Of a stretch of DNA of 64,000 nt, positions 27,222 to 36,209 are shown piece by piece (position 1 is the first letter of the stretch; each line of letters begins with the position of its first letter). The notes below the pieces were generated by a model, which worked only from the letters and a program-made list of their open reading frames with translations, did no database searches and had not been told where the DNA came from. A program made the position numbers and the translations under genes. This DNA comes from Ramlibacter agri. GTDB lineage: Bacteria; Pseudomonadota; Gammaproteobacteria; Burkholderiales; Burkholderiaceae_C. The DNA is taken from NCBI RefSeq assembly GCF_012927085.1, contig NZ_JABBFX010000002.1, positions 992,001 to 1,056,000 on the forward strand, read 5' to 3'.

Positions 27222-28199
27222 ATGGAAATCTTCGACTACGACAACGTGCTGCTGCTGCCGCGCAAGTGCCGCGTGGAGAGCCGCTCGGAATGCGACCCTT
27301 CGCTCGAGTTCGGCGGGCGCAAGTTCAAGCTGCCGGTGATGCCGGCCAACATGAAGACCGTGGTGGACGAAAAGATCTGCCTCTGGCTGGCCCAGAACGG
27401 CTACTTCTACGTCATGCACCGCTTCGACCTGGACAACGTGAAGTTCGTCCGCAAGATGAAGCAGGCGGGCGCGTTCGCGTCGATCTCCGTGGGCGTGAAG
27501 CCCGCCGACTACGAGGCGGTGAACCAGCTGGCCGCCGAAGGCCTGGTGCCCGAGTACGTGACCATCGACATCGCGCACGGCCATGCCGATACCGTGAAGA
27601 ACATGATCGAGCACCTGAAGGCGAAGCTGCCCGGCTCGTTCGTGATCGCCGGCAACGTGGGCACGCCGGAAGCGGTGATCGACCTGGAGAACTGGGGCGC
27701 CGACGCGACCAAGGTGGGCATCGGCCCGGGCAAGGTCTGCATCACCCGCATGAAGACCGGCTTCGGCACCGGCGGCTGGCAGCTGTCGGCGCTGAAGTGG
27801 TGCGCCCGCGTGGCGACCAAGCCCATCATCGCCGACGGCGGCATCCGCGAGCACGGCGACATCGCCAAGAGCATCCGCTTCGGCGCGACCATGGTGATGA
27901 TCGGCTCCATGCTGGCCGGCCACGAGGAGTCGCCGGGCTCCACGGTGGAAGTCGACGGCCGCCTGTACAAGGAGTACTACGGCAGCGCCTCCGACTTCAA
28001 CAAGGGCGAGTACAAGCACGTGGAAGGCAAGCGCATCCTAGAGCCGGTCAAGGGCAAGCTGCCCGACACGCTGCGCGAGATGCAGGAAGACCTGCAGTCG
28101 TCCATCTCGTATGCGGGTGGCACCAGGCTGTCGGACCTGCGGCGCGTCAACTACGTGATCCTCGGCGGCGAGAATGCCGGCGAGCACCTGTTGATGTAA
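27222..28199 (+). CDS. guaC: GMP reductase
   Basis: A 325-residue TIM-barrel enzyme of the IMPDH/GMP reductase family without CBS domains. Start [16 protein letters not shown]; the active-site loop [17 protein letters not shown] holds the catalytic Cys173; [15 protein letters not shown] and [12 protein letters not shown] bind phosphate. It converts GMP to IMP with NADPH and ammonia release, in purine salvage. A CGGAG ribosome site supports the ATG at 27222. The length and the EYYGSAS segment match GMP reductase rather than IMP dehydrogenase. Confidence 0.93.
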   Translation: MEIFDYDNVLLLPRKCRVESRSECDPSLEFGGRKFKLPVMPANMKTVVDEKICLWLAQNGYFYVMHRFDLDNVKFVRKMKQAGAFASISVGVKPADYEAVNQLAAEGLVPEYVTIDIAHGHADTVKNMIEHLKAKLPGSFVIAGNVGTPEAVIDLENWGADATKVGIGPGKVCITRMKTGFGTGGWQLSALKWCARVATKPIIADGGIREHGDIAKSIRFGATMVMIGSMLAGHEESPGSTVEVDGRLYKEYYGSASDFNKGEYKHVEGKRILEPVKGKLPDTLREMQEDLQSSISYAGGTRLSDLRRVNYVILGGENAGEHLLM

Positions 28200-28206
28200 T
28201 TCCTCG

Positions 28207-28234
28207 CCATCCCCGCGCAGGTGGGGACCCAGGG
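28207..28234. repeat. REP-like intergenic palindrome (single copy here)
   Basis: CATCCCCGCGCAGGTGGGGA with following CCCAGGG is the common short palindrome found between genes in many beta- and gammaproteobacteria. Arms TCCCC and GGGGA flank a 8-base centre. I see no second copy in the window. Confidence 0.5.
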
Positions 28235-28244
28235 CGTCCTGAAG

Positions 28245-28267
28245 AGCCGCGCATTGCGCGGCTTTTT
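28245..28267 (+). terminator. intrinsic terminator of guaC
   Basis: AGCCGCGC and GCGCGGCT form a perfect 8-bp stem with an ATT loop, followed by TTTT. The arrangement ends guaC and, being near-palindromic, may serve the convergent hydrolase gene as well. Confidence 0.8.
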
Positions 28268-29118
28268 CACGCCCGCAGGATATCCAGCGCCAGCTGGTGC
28301 AGCCGATGGCTCGGCGTCGCCAGCGCTTCCAGCACGCTGAAGTGGTTCAGCCCCGGCAGCGCCTCGCACACCGGCACGCGGCGCGGGCCCCAGGCTTCCT
28401 GGATCAGCCGGTTCTGGCGCAGGAACTCCTCGCTCTCGCCGCCACCCACCACCGAATACAGCGTCCCTTGGCGCGGCGCCGGCAGCCGCGCCGGGCTGGC
28501 CTGGGCGACCTGCTGCGGCGTCAGCGCCAGCGTCTGCTGCAGGTGCGGCGTGCACATGATCGGTTCGAGGTCGTGCAGCGGCGAGATCGCCAGCGCATGG
28601 CACGCCAGGTCGCGCGGCAAGGACGGGTGGTGCTGCTGCCACAGGCACAGCAGCATCAGCGTCACCAGCTGGCCCCCGGCCGAGTGGCCCGCCAGCTTGA
28701 TGCGGCGCGGGTCGCCACCGAAGCGCGCGATGTTGCGATGGCACCAGGCCAGCGCCTTCACCATCTGCACCGCGATCTGCGGCACCGTCACCGCGGGACA
28801 GAGCGTGTAGTTCGGCACGACGACGCAGGCGCCGTCGCGCGTGAAGGACGGCGCGATGAAGGAGTGGTCCGCCTTGTCCATCGCGCGCCACCAGCCGCCG
28901 TGGATGAAGACGAGCACCGGCGCGTTGGGCTGCACCGCCGGGAACACGTCCAGTTTCTCGCCCGGGGCCTCGCCGTAGGCCAGGTCCAGTTCACAGGGGT
29001 TCTCCCGCCGTGCCCGGTCCGACTCGCTCGCCCACCGGGCGAAGTACTCCCCATGGTCGGGCACGAGCGCACGGTTGTTGTACATGCGGTCGTACCACGC
29101 TCCGTCCTGCAACTGCAT
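28267..29118 (-). CDS. alpha/beta hydrolase, esterase/kynurenine-formamidase-like
   Basis: A 283-residue hydrolase of the HSL/formamidase-like group. Oxyanion motif HGGWWRAMDK (73-82), nucleophile in AGHSAGGQ (Ser146), likely acid in the Leu-rich region after residue 230 and a His in LPGLNHFSVLEAL near the C-terminus. Family members cleave small esters or formamides. The start at 29118 has GAGGGG about 5 bases upstream. The gene is divergent from the GntR regulator, whose palindromic site lies in the shared region, so it is probably part of the same regulon. Confidence 0.8.
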   Translation of the reverse strand: MQLQDGAWYDRMYNNRALVPDHGEYFARWASESDRARRENPCELDLAYGEAPGEKLDVFPAVQPNAPVLVFIHGGWWRAMDKADHSFIAPSFTRDGACVVVPNYTLCPAVTVPQIAVQMVKALAWCHRNIARFGGDPRRIKLAGHSAGGQLVTLMLLCLWQQHHPSLPRDLACHALAISPLHDLEPIMCTPHLQQTLALTPQQVAQASPARLPAPRQGTLYSVVGGGESEEFLRQNRLIQEAWGPRRVPVCEALPGLNHFSVLEALATPSHRLHQLALDILRA

Positions 29119-29189
29119 AGACCCCTCTCGCCCCTGATTCTTCCGCAACATTTGGACACAAGTACAGACATTTTGCAACTTCCAGGTCT

Positions 29190-29218
29190 TTGACGATACC
29201 GTATTCGGTATACAGAAT
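29190..29218 (+). promoter_or_regulatory. promoter of the GntR-family gene with overlapping operator
   Basis: TTGACG (29190) and CAGAAT (29213) are spaced by 17 bases, giving a sigma-70-like promoter. The 16-base palindrome at 29196-29211 lies between and overlaps both, which would suit autorepression by the encoded regulator. Confidence 0.55.
29196..29211. promoter_or_regulatory. palindromic operator, probable GntR/FCD site
   Basis: ATACCG-TATT-CGGTAT is a perfect inverted repeat with a 4-base centre, in the 105-bp region between two divergent genes. FCD-type GntR regulators bind short palindromes of this kind. Confidence 0.65.
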
Positions 29219-29223
29219 CCGGC

Positions 29224-29907
29224 ATGCCTGCGCAACTGGTCCAACTCGAAGCCGCCCCCGACCTCGTGGATCGCGTCTACCGCAGCCTGCTCGACGCCAT
29301 CAGCGACGGCTCGCTGGCGCCGGGCCAGCGCTTCACCCAGGAAGAGATTGCGCAGCAGCTGGCCGTGTCGCGTCAACCGGTTTTACAGGCCTTGCGCCTC
29401 CTCAAGAAGGATGGCTTCGTGCAGGACGCGCCGGGCCGCGGCCTGCAGGTGGCGCCGCTGGATGCGCAATGGATGCAAAAGGTCTACCAGGTGCGCGGTG
29501 CGCTCGACGCGCTGGCCGCGCGGCTGGCCGCGCAGCGCCGCTTCCGCGTGCCGGCGCGGCTGCTGCAGCAAGGCCGCAAGGCGGCGCGCGGCGAGGACGT
29601 GGCCGCGATGATCGAGGCCGACCTCGCCTTCCACGCCGCCATCTACGCAGCTGCCGACAACCCGCTGATCGAGCAGAGCGCGCAGCTGCACTGGCGCCAC
29701 CTGAAGCGCGTGATGGGCGCCGTGCTGCAGCAGACCGGCCAGCGCGAAGCGGTGCGGGACGAACACGAGGCCATCGCCACCGCCATCGCCGCGGGCAACG
29801 GTTCCACCGCCGCCCGCCTGATCGAGGAACACAGCCTGAACGCGAGCGTCAACCTCGCCGAGCAGCTCGAACGGGTGCTCAAGAACCGCAATCCCCAGCA
29901 GTCCTGA
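29224..29907 (+). CDS. GntR family transcriptional regulator, FCD type
   Basis: A 227-residue regulator. The winged-helix domain has DRVYRSLLDAISDGSLAPGQRFTQEEIAQQLAVSRQPVLQALRLL (residues about 16-60, in order) and the C-terminal all-helical FCD effector domain has DLAFHAAIYAAADNPLI and a DEHEAIATAIAAGN segment with His residues for a bound metal. FadR/FCD regulators respond to carboxylic acids. The ATG at 29224 has no ribosome site and lies 5 bases after the -10, so the message may be leaderless. Confidence 0.87.
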   Translation: MPAQLVQLEAAPDLVDRVYRSLLDAISDGSLAPGQRFTQEEIAQQLAVSRQPVLQALRLLKKDGFVQDAPGRGLQVAPLDAQWMQKVYQVRGALDALAARLAAQRRFRVPARLLQQGRKAARGEDVAAMIEADLAFHAAIYAAADNPLIEQSAQLHWRHLKRVMGAVLQQTGQREAVRDEHEAIATAIAAGNGSTAARLIEEHSLNASVNLAEQLERVLKNRNPQQS

Positions 29908-29935
29908 AGCCACATCCAACCAGGAGACACACGCC

Positions 29936-30817
29936 ATGCATCTGACCAAGGAGCAGCTCGCGCAATTCGACCGCGACGGCTACCTGTTCTTCCCCGGCCA
30001 CTTCACGCCGGCGGAGACGCGCGCGCTGACCGGGGCCGTGCCCGGCCTGTACGCCCGCCGCGAGGCCTTCAACGTGCGCGAAAAGGACAGCGACGCGGTG
30101 CGGACCAACTTCGCCGCGCACATGGTCAGCGAGCCTTTCGCCAAGTTGGCGCGGCATCCGCGCATGGTGGAACCGGTGCGGGAGCTGTTCGGCGAAGACG
30201 TGTACATGCACCAGTTCAAGATCAACGGCAAGATGGCCTTCGAGGGCGACGTCTGGCAATGGCACCAGGACTACGGCACCTGGCTCAACGACGACCAGAT
30301 GCCCACCGAGCGCGCGATGAACGTGGCCATCTTCCTGGACGACGTCAACGAGTACAACGGCCCGCTGATGTTCATCCCGGGCAGCCACAGGAAGGGCGTG
30401 GTGGAGGCGAAGCACGACCTCACCACCACCAGCTACCCGCTGTGGACCGTGGACAACGCCTTGATCGCGCAGCTGGTCGAGCGCGCCGGCGGCAAGGACG
30501 GCGGCATCGTTTCGCCGAAGGGCCCCGCGGGTTCGATGATCCTGTTCCACAGCTGCCTGGTGCACGCCTCCAGCAGCAACCTGTCGCCGTGGAACCGCGT
30601 CAGCGTCTACCTGTCGCTGTGCGCGGTCTCCAACCACATCCGCCGCTTCAAGCGGCCGGAATACATCGCGCACCGCGACTTCACGCCCATTGCCTGCCTG
30701 CCGGACGACTGCCTGACCGCGCCCTACCCGGTGGACCTGCCGTGGCGCAACGGCATGCCGGCAAGCGCGCTCGTCACCTCCCCGGAACCGTTCGAACAAC
30801 TGAGGAAGGCGGCCTGA
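29936..30817 (+). CDS. phytanoyl-CoA dioxygenase family protein
   Basis: A 293-residue Fe(II)/2-oxoglutarate-dependent dioxygenase. The iron triad is His110-x-Asp112 (WQWHQDYGTW) and a distal His in LFHSCLVHASSSN (His205 or His210), and Arg221 nearby is a likely 2-oxoglutarate ligand. IFLDDVNEYNGPLMFIPGSH is the typical family core, as in PhyH and EctD. AGGAG precedes the ATG at 29936. It lies 29 bases after the regulator and 2 bases before the oxidoreductase gene, forming an operon. Substrate unknown; a small hydroxylated organic acid or alcohol is inferred. Confidence 0.83.
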   Translation: MHLTKEQLAQFDRDGYLFFPGHFTPAETRALTGAVPGLYARREAFNVREKDSDAVRTNFAAHMVSEPFAKLARHPRMVEPVRELFGEDVYMHQFKINGKMAFEGDVWQWHQDYGTWLNDDQMPTERAMNVAIFLDDVNEYNGPLMFIPGSHRKGVVEAKHDLTTTSYPLWTVDNALIAQLVERAGGKDGGIVSPKGPAGSMILFHSCLVHASSSNLSPWNRVSVYLSLCAVSNHIRRFKRPEYIAHRDFTPIACLPDDCLTAPYPVDLPWRNGMPASALVTSPEPFEQLRKAA

Positions 30818-30819
30818 CG

Positions 30820-32157
30820 ATGTCGCTGCATGCGCAACTGCAGAAGCGCGCCGCCGAAGGCCGGCCGATCCGCGTCGGCCTGATCGGCGCCGGCAAGTTC
30901 GGCTCGATGTATCTCGCACAGGTGCCGCGCACGCCCGGCGTGCACCTGGCCGCGATCGCGGACCTGTCACCCACCAACGCGCGCGCCAACCTGGCGCGGG
31001 TAGGCTGGAAGCCGGAACGCGCGCAAGCCGCGTCCATCGACGACGCGCTGAAGACCGGCGCCACCCACGTCGGCGAGGACTGGCAGGCGCTGGTGCGCCA
31101 TCCCGCCATCGACGTGGTGGTGGAATGCACCGGTCACCCGATCGCCGCGGTCGACCACTGCCTGGAGGCCTTCGCCCATGGCAAGCATGTCGTCAACGTC
31201 ACGGTGGAAGCGGATGCCTTCTGTGGCCCGCTGCTCGCGCGCAAGGCGCAGCAGGCCGGCGTGGTCTATTCGCTCGCCTTCGGCGACCAGCCGGCGCTGA
31301 TCTGCGACCTGGTCGACTGGGCCCGCACCTGCGGCTTCCCGGTGGTGGCGGCGGGACGCGGCCACAAGTGGCTGCCGCATTTCTGCGAATCGACGCCGGA
31401 GACGGTGTGGGGCAACTACGGCCTCACGCCCGAACAGGCGCAGCGCGGCGGCCTCAACCCGAAGATGTTCAACAGCTTCCTCGATGGCTCCAAGCCTTCG
31501 ATCGAGAGCACCGCGGTCGCCAACGCCACGGGCCTGACGGTGCCCGGCAACGGCCTGCTGTATCCGCCGGCCAGCGTCGCCGACATCCCCTTCGTGACCC
31601 GGCCGAAAAGCGAAGGTGGCGTGCTGGAACGCAAGGGCATGGTCGAAGTGGTCTCCTCGCTGGAGCCGGATGGCCGCGTGATCCCCTACGACATCCGCAT
31701 GGGCGTGTGGGTCACCGTCGAAGCGGAAACCGAGTACGTCAGGAACTGCTTCGAGGAATACAACGCGCACACCGACCCGAGCGGCCGCTACTTCACCCTG
31801 TACAAGCGCTGGCACCTGATCGGCCTGGAAGTGGGCCTGTCGGTTGCGAGCGTCGCGCTGCGCGGCGAAGCGACAGGCGTCGCAAGCTGTTGGAATGCTG
31901 ACGTCGTCGCCACGGCAAAGCGCGATCTCGCGCCGGGCGAAATGCTGGACGGCGAAGGCGGCTACACGATTTGGGGCAAGCTGCTGCCCGCGCAAACCTC
32001 GATCCGCATGGGCGGCTTGCCGCTGGGGCTGGCCCACGACATCAAGGTGCTGCGCCCGGTGAAGAAAGGGCAGAGCCTGAGCTGGAACGACGTCGCCGTC
32101 GACCAGGGCACGCACGCCTATCGGATCCGCAAGGAGCTCGAAACCACCTTCGCCTGA
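30820..32157 (+). CDS. NAD(P)-dependent oxidoreductase with C-terminal SAF domain
   Basis: A 445-residue protein. Residues about 15-25 (RVGLIGAGKFGS) are a Rossmann dinucleotide-binding start, and VVVECTGHPIAAVDH and VNVTVEADAF fit the homoserine-dehydrogenase-like group. The C-terminal 100 residues (ATAKRDLAPGEMLDGEGG...) are a SAF-type domain like that of sialic acid synthase or flagellar FlgA. Such fusions act on polyols or branched hydroxy acids. The ATG is two bases after the dioxygenase stop, so the pair is coupled. Exact reaction unknown. Confidence 0.78.
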   Translation: MSLHAQLQKRAAEGRPIRVGLIGAGKFGSMYLAQVPRTPGVHLAAIADLSPTNARANLARVGWKPERAQAASIDDALKTGATHVGEDWQALVRHPAIDVVVECTGHPIAAVDHCLEAFAHGKHVVNVTVEADAFCGPLLARKAQQAGVVYSLAFGDQPALICDLVDWARTCGFPVVAAGRGHKWLPHFCESTPETVWGNYGLTPEQAQRGGLNPKMFNSFLDGSKPSIESTAVANATGLTVPGNGLLYPPASVADIPFVTRPKSEGGVLERKGMVEVVSSLEPDGRVIPYDIRMGVWVTVEAETEYVRNCFEEYNAHTDPSGRYFTLYKRWHLIGLEVGLSVASVALRGEATGVASCWNADVVATAKRDLAPGEMLDGEGGYTIWGKLLPAQTSIRMGGLPLGLAHDIKVLRPVKKGQSLSWNDVAVDQGTHAYRIRKELETTFA

Positions 32158-32186
32158 AAGCGGCGCGAGGCGCCCTCGGCTTTTGC

Positions 32187-32192
32187 TACAAT
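32187..32192 (+). promoter_or_regulatory. candidate -10 of the tRNA-Ala gene
   Basis: TACAAT lies 12 bases before the tRNA-Ala 5' end. No clear -35 was found at the expected distance. Confidence 0.45.
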
Positions 32193-32204
32193 AGCGCCTG
32201 TTGT

Positions 32205-32280
<76 letters not shown>

Positions 32281-32292
32281 CAACCCAATCCG

Positions 32293-32325
32293 AAAAGGCC
32301 TTGAACACTGTTCAAGGCCTTTTTT
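32293..32325 (+). terminator. intrinsic terminator after tRNA-Ala
   Basis: AAAGGCCTTGAA and TTCAAGGCCTTT form a 12-bp stem with a 5-base loop, followed by a T run. A strong rho-independent terminator. Confidence 0.9.
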
Positions 32326-32330
32326 CTTTG

Positions 32331-32694
32331 CCGGCTCACTGGCCGACGCGGCAGTGTTCCGGCATGGCGGAAGTCGAGGCCACGAGCGTGGAACGGGTGA
32401 TCTCCGCGGGCCCGGCCTGCGCGGCGTCGAGGTTGCCCACCTTGAGGTCGGCGCACGCGACCGGAAATACTGCGCGCGGCCGATCTGTACTATCAATGGA
32501 ACATTTGAGCGACGGACGTCCTGTCGACAGGACATTTGGCGGCGAGCTCGCGGCGGCCGCTGGCGTCAGCTTCGCTCAGTTCTCAGTGGGGACTCGCGGG
32601 AAGGGCTCGCTCGTGTGTGCTACACTTCATGCCGTTGTCGACGTTGCGGACGAGTTGCACAAACCCTCCGGTCGGCCAACCCAGTTTCAGCAGT
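32331..32694 (+). other. 364-bp intergenic stretch between two tRNA genes
   Basis: I see no ORF with a ribosome site and coherent composition. A TACACT at 32621 could be the -10 of the tRNA-Lys gene, 68 bases before it. Nothing else is supported. Confidence 0.4.
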
Positions 32695-32770
32695 GGGTTC
32701 TTAGCTCAGTTGGTAGAGCAGCGGACTCTTAATCCGTAGGTCGTAGGTTCGAATCCTACAGGACCCACCA
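32695..32770 (+). tRNA. tRNA-Lys (CTT)
   Basis: A 76-base cloverleaf. GGGTTCT pairs with AGGACCC (one G-U), the D arm has AGCTCAGTTGGTAGAGC, the anticodon loop is CTCTTAA with anticodon CTT, the T arm has GGTTCGAATCC, and CCA is encoded. It reads AAG. Confidence 0.95.
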
Positions 32771-32793
32771 CTCACAAGGCTTCGGCCAAAGGC

Positions 32794-32830
32794 GGGCCGC
32801 TACAGAAGATGTAGCGGCCCGTTTTCTTTT
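32794..32830 (+). terminator. intrinsic terminator after tRNA-Lys
   Basis: GGGCCGCTACA and TGTAGCGGCCC form an 11-bp stem with a 5-base loop, followed by GTTTTCTTTT. Confidence 0.88.
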
Positions 32831-33346
32831 GGGCGCCGGTGACAGTCCGAACCGCTCACTTTGGGTGCGGTTGGATGCGGATCCAGCTATTCGCAGCGTC
32901 TCATCACGAGCACACGGTCTGCGTGGTCGCGTCATCCGCCGCACGGTCGGCCAGCGCTGGCCCTGGGCGCTAGCGCGCGCCATCAGGTCGCCGTGCTTTG
33001 CAGGTCCACAGCCACGCCTGGCACAAGTGCAACGAGAACCGACTCCTTCGCCGGGATGCCCCAGGCGGAGGAAGTCGTCAATCGATGCTTGGCGGCCCTC
33101 CTCGCGACCAGTCCTTGCCACGACCTTCCGTCGCGAACCCCGGAGGACAGACGCCCAGCTACGGGGAACGTGAGTGACCGGACTCATCCCCGCCACCTGG
33201 AGGGCCTGCCGCGCGGAAGGATGGATCTCGGTCGCAATTTCCCGGGAACGCCGCAGGAACTGCTGCGGCATGTCCCGCGGCTGACGGTCCAGACAGGCTT
33301 CCGCCAGCACGGCGTCACAATCAGGGGTTCCCCGAAGCAAATCGCA
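32831..33346. other. about 500 bp without a supported gene
   Basis: Frames here have Arg/Pro-heavy composition typical of non-coding frames and no good ribosome site. No Pho box matching the usual repeat was recognised before the PstS-like gene. Confidence 0.35.
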
Positions 33347-33356
33347 CGGAGTGCCA

Positions 33357-34418
33357 GTGTTCAGACAGAGTCTCAGCGGCGTGGCCGCTTTTTTCTTGCT
33401 CGCAGCGGCGTGCAGCATCAGCGCGCAGGCAGGCGCGGAAACGATCTCGGGTGCAGGGTCCACGGCCGCAGCACCGATTTATCAGGTGTGGGCACGCGAG
33501 TACGGCAAGGTTACCGGCACCGCATTTGCTTATGAGTCCGTCGGCTCCTCGGCCGGCCTGAAGAAGATACGGGGAGGCGAAACGGGTTTTGGCGCCTCCG
33601 ACGTGGCCCCTACGGAGTCCGAACTCGCGAAGGACGGGCTGGTGCTGTTCCCGGTGGCGATCACCGGGATCGCCCCGGTGGTGAACCTGCCGCATGTGGC
33701 GGACGGGGAGTTGCGCCTGAGCGGCGAGGTGCTCGCACGCATCTTCATGGGCGAGATCCGGAACTGGTCCGCGCCGGAACTGCGACAGCTCAACCCCGGA
33801 GTCTCGCTGCCTGACCTTGCCATTCGCGTCGTGGTGCGTGCCGACGGATCGGGCACCACTTTCAACTTCACCGACTACCTCTCGAAGGAGAGTCCCGCGT
33901 GGAAGCAGCGCTACGGGGCCAAGACGCTGGTCGCTTGGCCCGCAGGTGCGGTCGCGATGACTGGAAGCGAGGGCGTCGTGAAGGACGTCAAGGAACATGC
34001 AGGCGCGATCGGCTATGCCGATTTCGGCTACGTCTCCGACTACAAGCTGGCCTCGGCGCAGGTGCGCAACGCGGACGGCGAGTTCGTGCGCGCGAGCGTG
34101 CCCGGCTTCCGGGCGGCGCTGGCCGCCAGCGATTGGTCCGCCACTGGCTCGTTCACGTCCACCCTCACCTCGCAGCGTGGCAAGGCCACTTGGCCGATCA
34201 CCATGGGTACCTTCGTCGTTGTGCCGCGGGTCAGCAACCGCCCCGAACAGACGGCAGCGGCCTTGAAGTTCTTCCTGTGGGCTTTCAACCACGGCGATGC
34301 GCTCGTGCAGCAGGCGAATTTCGTCCGGCTACCCGATCGGGTGCAGGCCAGCGCGTTCAAGGCGATCGCATCGGTGAAAGACAAGCAGGGCAAGGCGCTG
34401 GGTCTCGGCGCGCTCTGA
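33357..34418 (+). CDS. PstS-like phosphate ABC transporter substrate-binding protein
   Basis: A 353-residue periplasmic binding protein with a signal peptide ending near SISAQA. ISGAGSTAAAPIYQVW at the mature start and VRADGSGTTFNFTDYLS in the middle are the phosphate-binding loops of PstS. Two GTG codons are possible: 33357 is chosen because GGAG ends 5 bases before it, while 33351 overlaps that site. No pstC, pstA or pstB follows; the next gene is an acyltransferase. It may serve a pst system elsewhere or another oxyanion. Confidence 0.82.
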   Translation: MFRQSLSGVAAFFLLAAACSISAQAGAETISGAGSTAAAPIYQVWAREYGKVTGTAFAYESVGSSAGLKKIRGGETGFGASDVAPTESELAKDGLVLFPVAITGIAPVVNLPHVADGELRLSGEVLARIFMGEIRNWSAPELRQLNPGVSLPDLAIRVVVRADGSGTTFNFTDYLSKESPAWKQRYGAKTLVAWPAGAVAMTGSEGVVKDVKEHAGAIGYADFGYVSDYKLASAQVRNADGEFVRASVPGFRAALAASDWSATGSFTSTLTSQRGKATWPITMGTFVVVPRVSNRPEQTAAALKFFLWAFNHGDALVQQANFVRLPDRVQASAFKAIASVKDKQGKALGLGAL

Positions 34419-34485
34419 ACCGGAGAACCTGTCCGCGCAGCAAGCGCGGAGTCTGACGCGGACCGGAGGGTGCCTTGTCACCGTC

Positions 34486-35307
34486 GTGCCACGGCAGTTC
34501 GTCATCCTTCGTCCATCGCATAGTGGCGGCCGCGCGCCGTGTTCCTGCATGCACGCTAACCCTGCCGTTCGAACCGCCCTGTTTCTTCAAACGGGATGGC
34601 GCGTTCTTCGATTGGCAGGCCACTTCGCTTGGGGATGGGTGCAAGCCGTGCTGGTGCTGCCGAGAGTTTCACACGTCCGCAGGAGAGCGCTCGTGCAATC
34701 GTGGTGCTCGAAGTTGCTGAGGATGGCCGGCGTTTCCATCGAGGAAACAGGGCGGCGCGCTGTCGGCCCGGTGATGCTCGTTTCCAACCATGTTTCGTGG
34801 CTGGACATGATCGCGATCCAGTGTCTCTGCCCCACGCGCTTCATCGCCAAGTCCGAGGTCCGTGCGTGGCCGGTGATTGGCGCGATCGCCAGCCGGCTGG
34901 GCACCATCTACATCGATCGACAGAGCTCGCGTAGCGCCGCGGCGGCGGTGGGTTCGGTCGCCGCGCATTTGCGCGCGGGTGAGATAGTCGTCCTCTTCCC
35001 CGAAGGCACCACGACCGACGGCACCGGAGTGCAACCGTTCCGGGGCAGCCTCCTGCAGGCACCGATCGATGCGCAGGCCAGGGTGCAGCCTGTTGCGCTC
35101 ATCTATCGAGAGTCCGACACCGGACTGATTTGCCGGCGTGCTTCATACACCGGCAGCGACGGGCTGCTCGAATCCATCTGGCGCACCGTGTCCGCGCGAG
35201 TGACGGTTCGGATCGCCTTCGGGCCGGCGTTGGACACGGATGGACAGAACCGGCGCAGCCTTGCTCTGTCGCTGCACTCGCAAGTGGAGGAGTTGCGCGC
35301 CAGTTGA
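34486..35307 (+). CDS. 1-acyl-glycerol-3-phosphate acyltransferase family protein
   Basis: A 273-residue PlsC-type acyltransferase. The catalytic box is NHVSWLD (His102, Asp107) and the substrate-binding FPEGTTT stands about residue 171. A hydrophobic segment WGWVQAVLVLP precedes the domain, so it is membrane-associated. Members acylate lysophosphatidic acid or other lyso-lipids. The start is unsure: GTG at 34486 lacks a ribosome site, and the first 40 residues are poorly typical, so the true start may be further downstream. It lies close after the PstS-like gene. Confidence 0.75.
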   Translation: MPRQFVILRPSHSGGRAPCSCMHANPAVRTALFLQTGWRVLRLAGHFAWGWVQAVLVLPRVSHVRRRALVQSWCSKLLRMAGVSIEETGRRAVGPVMLVSNHVSWLDMIAIQCLCPTRFIAKSEVRAWPVIGAIASRLGTIYIDRQSSRSAAAAVGSVAAHLRAGEIVVLFPEGTTTDGTGVQPFRGSLLQAPIDAQARVQPVALIYRESDTGLICRRASYTGSDGLLESIWRTVSARVTVRIAFGPALDTDGQNRRSLALSLHSQVEELRAS

Positions 35308-35491
35308 GCCGCCTCGGGGCCTCGCCGCGGTTCGAAGTGGATCACCATGGTTGGATCTGGCACGTCCGTATCGGGCCCGACCAAGGGGCTGGTGTCCAAT
35401 GCCTGATCGCGCGCCGGACTCGCAGTCCGGCTTCGGCCTTGCTCGATCGCGCAAGGTCGCGCAACAGATTTCATGGAAGGTGTAAAAACCT

Positions 35492-35947
35492 TCAGCCGCC
35501 TGCGCCGCGCAACCGGACGCAGGTCTCGCAATGGCCGTACAAGGCCAGCCGGTGGTCCGCGAGTTCGAAGCCGCGCGCCTTGGCGGTTTCGCGCTGACGG
35601 GCCTCGATCAGTTCGTCGCTGAATTCGTCCACCCTGCCGCACGCGAGGCAGATGAGGTGGTCGTGGTGTTCGCCTTCGTTGATCTCGAAGACTGCCTTGC
35701 CGCCGTCGAAGACGTTCCGCAGCAGCAGGCCCGCGGCCTCGAGCTGCGACAAGACCCGGTAGACCGTCGCCAGTCCGACGTCCGCGCCCTGCTCCACCAC
35801 CCGCCGGTAGATGTCTTCGGCGCCGAGGTGGCGCGACTCGCTGTGCCGAATGATGTCCAGCACGAGGACGCGCGGCAGCGTCGACTTGAGGCCCGCGCTT
35901 TTCAGCTCGGGTTCGGCATGGGGGGCTTCGATGGTGCGGTGGGGCAT
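35492..35947 (-). CDS. Fur family transcriptional regulator
   Basis: A 151-residue regulator. The winged-helix half has RVLVLDIIRHSESRHLGAEDIYRRV and VGLATVYRVLSQLEAAGLL; the metal-binding half has EGEHHDHLICLACGRVDEF with His-rich site and CxxC, and a second HCETCVRL pair at the end for structural zinc. This matches Fur rather than Zur or PerR by the HHDHLIC pattern, but the sensed metal is inferred. The ATG at 35947 has GGAGAA upstream; an in-frame extension to 36049 is possible but less likely. The gene is divergent from the COG4705-type membrane gene. Confidence 0.82.
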   Translation of the reverse strand: MPHRTIEAPHAEPELKSAGLKSTLPRVLVLDIIRHSESRHLGAEDIYRRVVEQGADVGLATVYRVLSQLEAAGLLLRNVFDGGKAVFEINEGEHHDHLICLACGRVDEFSDELIEARQRETAKARGFELADHRLALYGHCETCVRLRGAGG

Positions 35948-36209
35948 GGGCTCAAGTTCTCCAGAGTGGCTTGCGGCATGCGCCTCCGAAATTCCATTCA
36001 ATGGTAATTGCTCGGAACCGGCCTTCTTACCCCTAGCTCGGCGATACATAGCAACGCGATCAGTAGGTCCGCTCGCGGGCCTATCCGGAGTTGGCGGGTT
36101 CCTTCACGGCCACCTCGCACTACCCGCGAGATGCCAGCTTCGGATCGCAGAAGAAGGAAAGCCCCGCACAGGAAGCCTCCGAAGCCACCAAGGAAGCCCA
36201 GGAGAAGTG

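Noticed and set aside
32695..32770. tRNA-Lys as an integration site of a current prophage or island
   Set aside because: No duplicated tRNA 3' end and no integrase gene were found; only the decayed-segment idea is kept as a finding.
32756..33463. 235-codon minus-strand frame in the gap after tRNA-Lys
   Set aside because: Starts in the PstS-like gene, has Arg/Pro/Cys-heavy composition, no ribosome site and no family resemblance.
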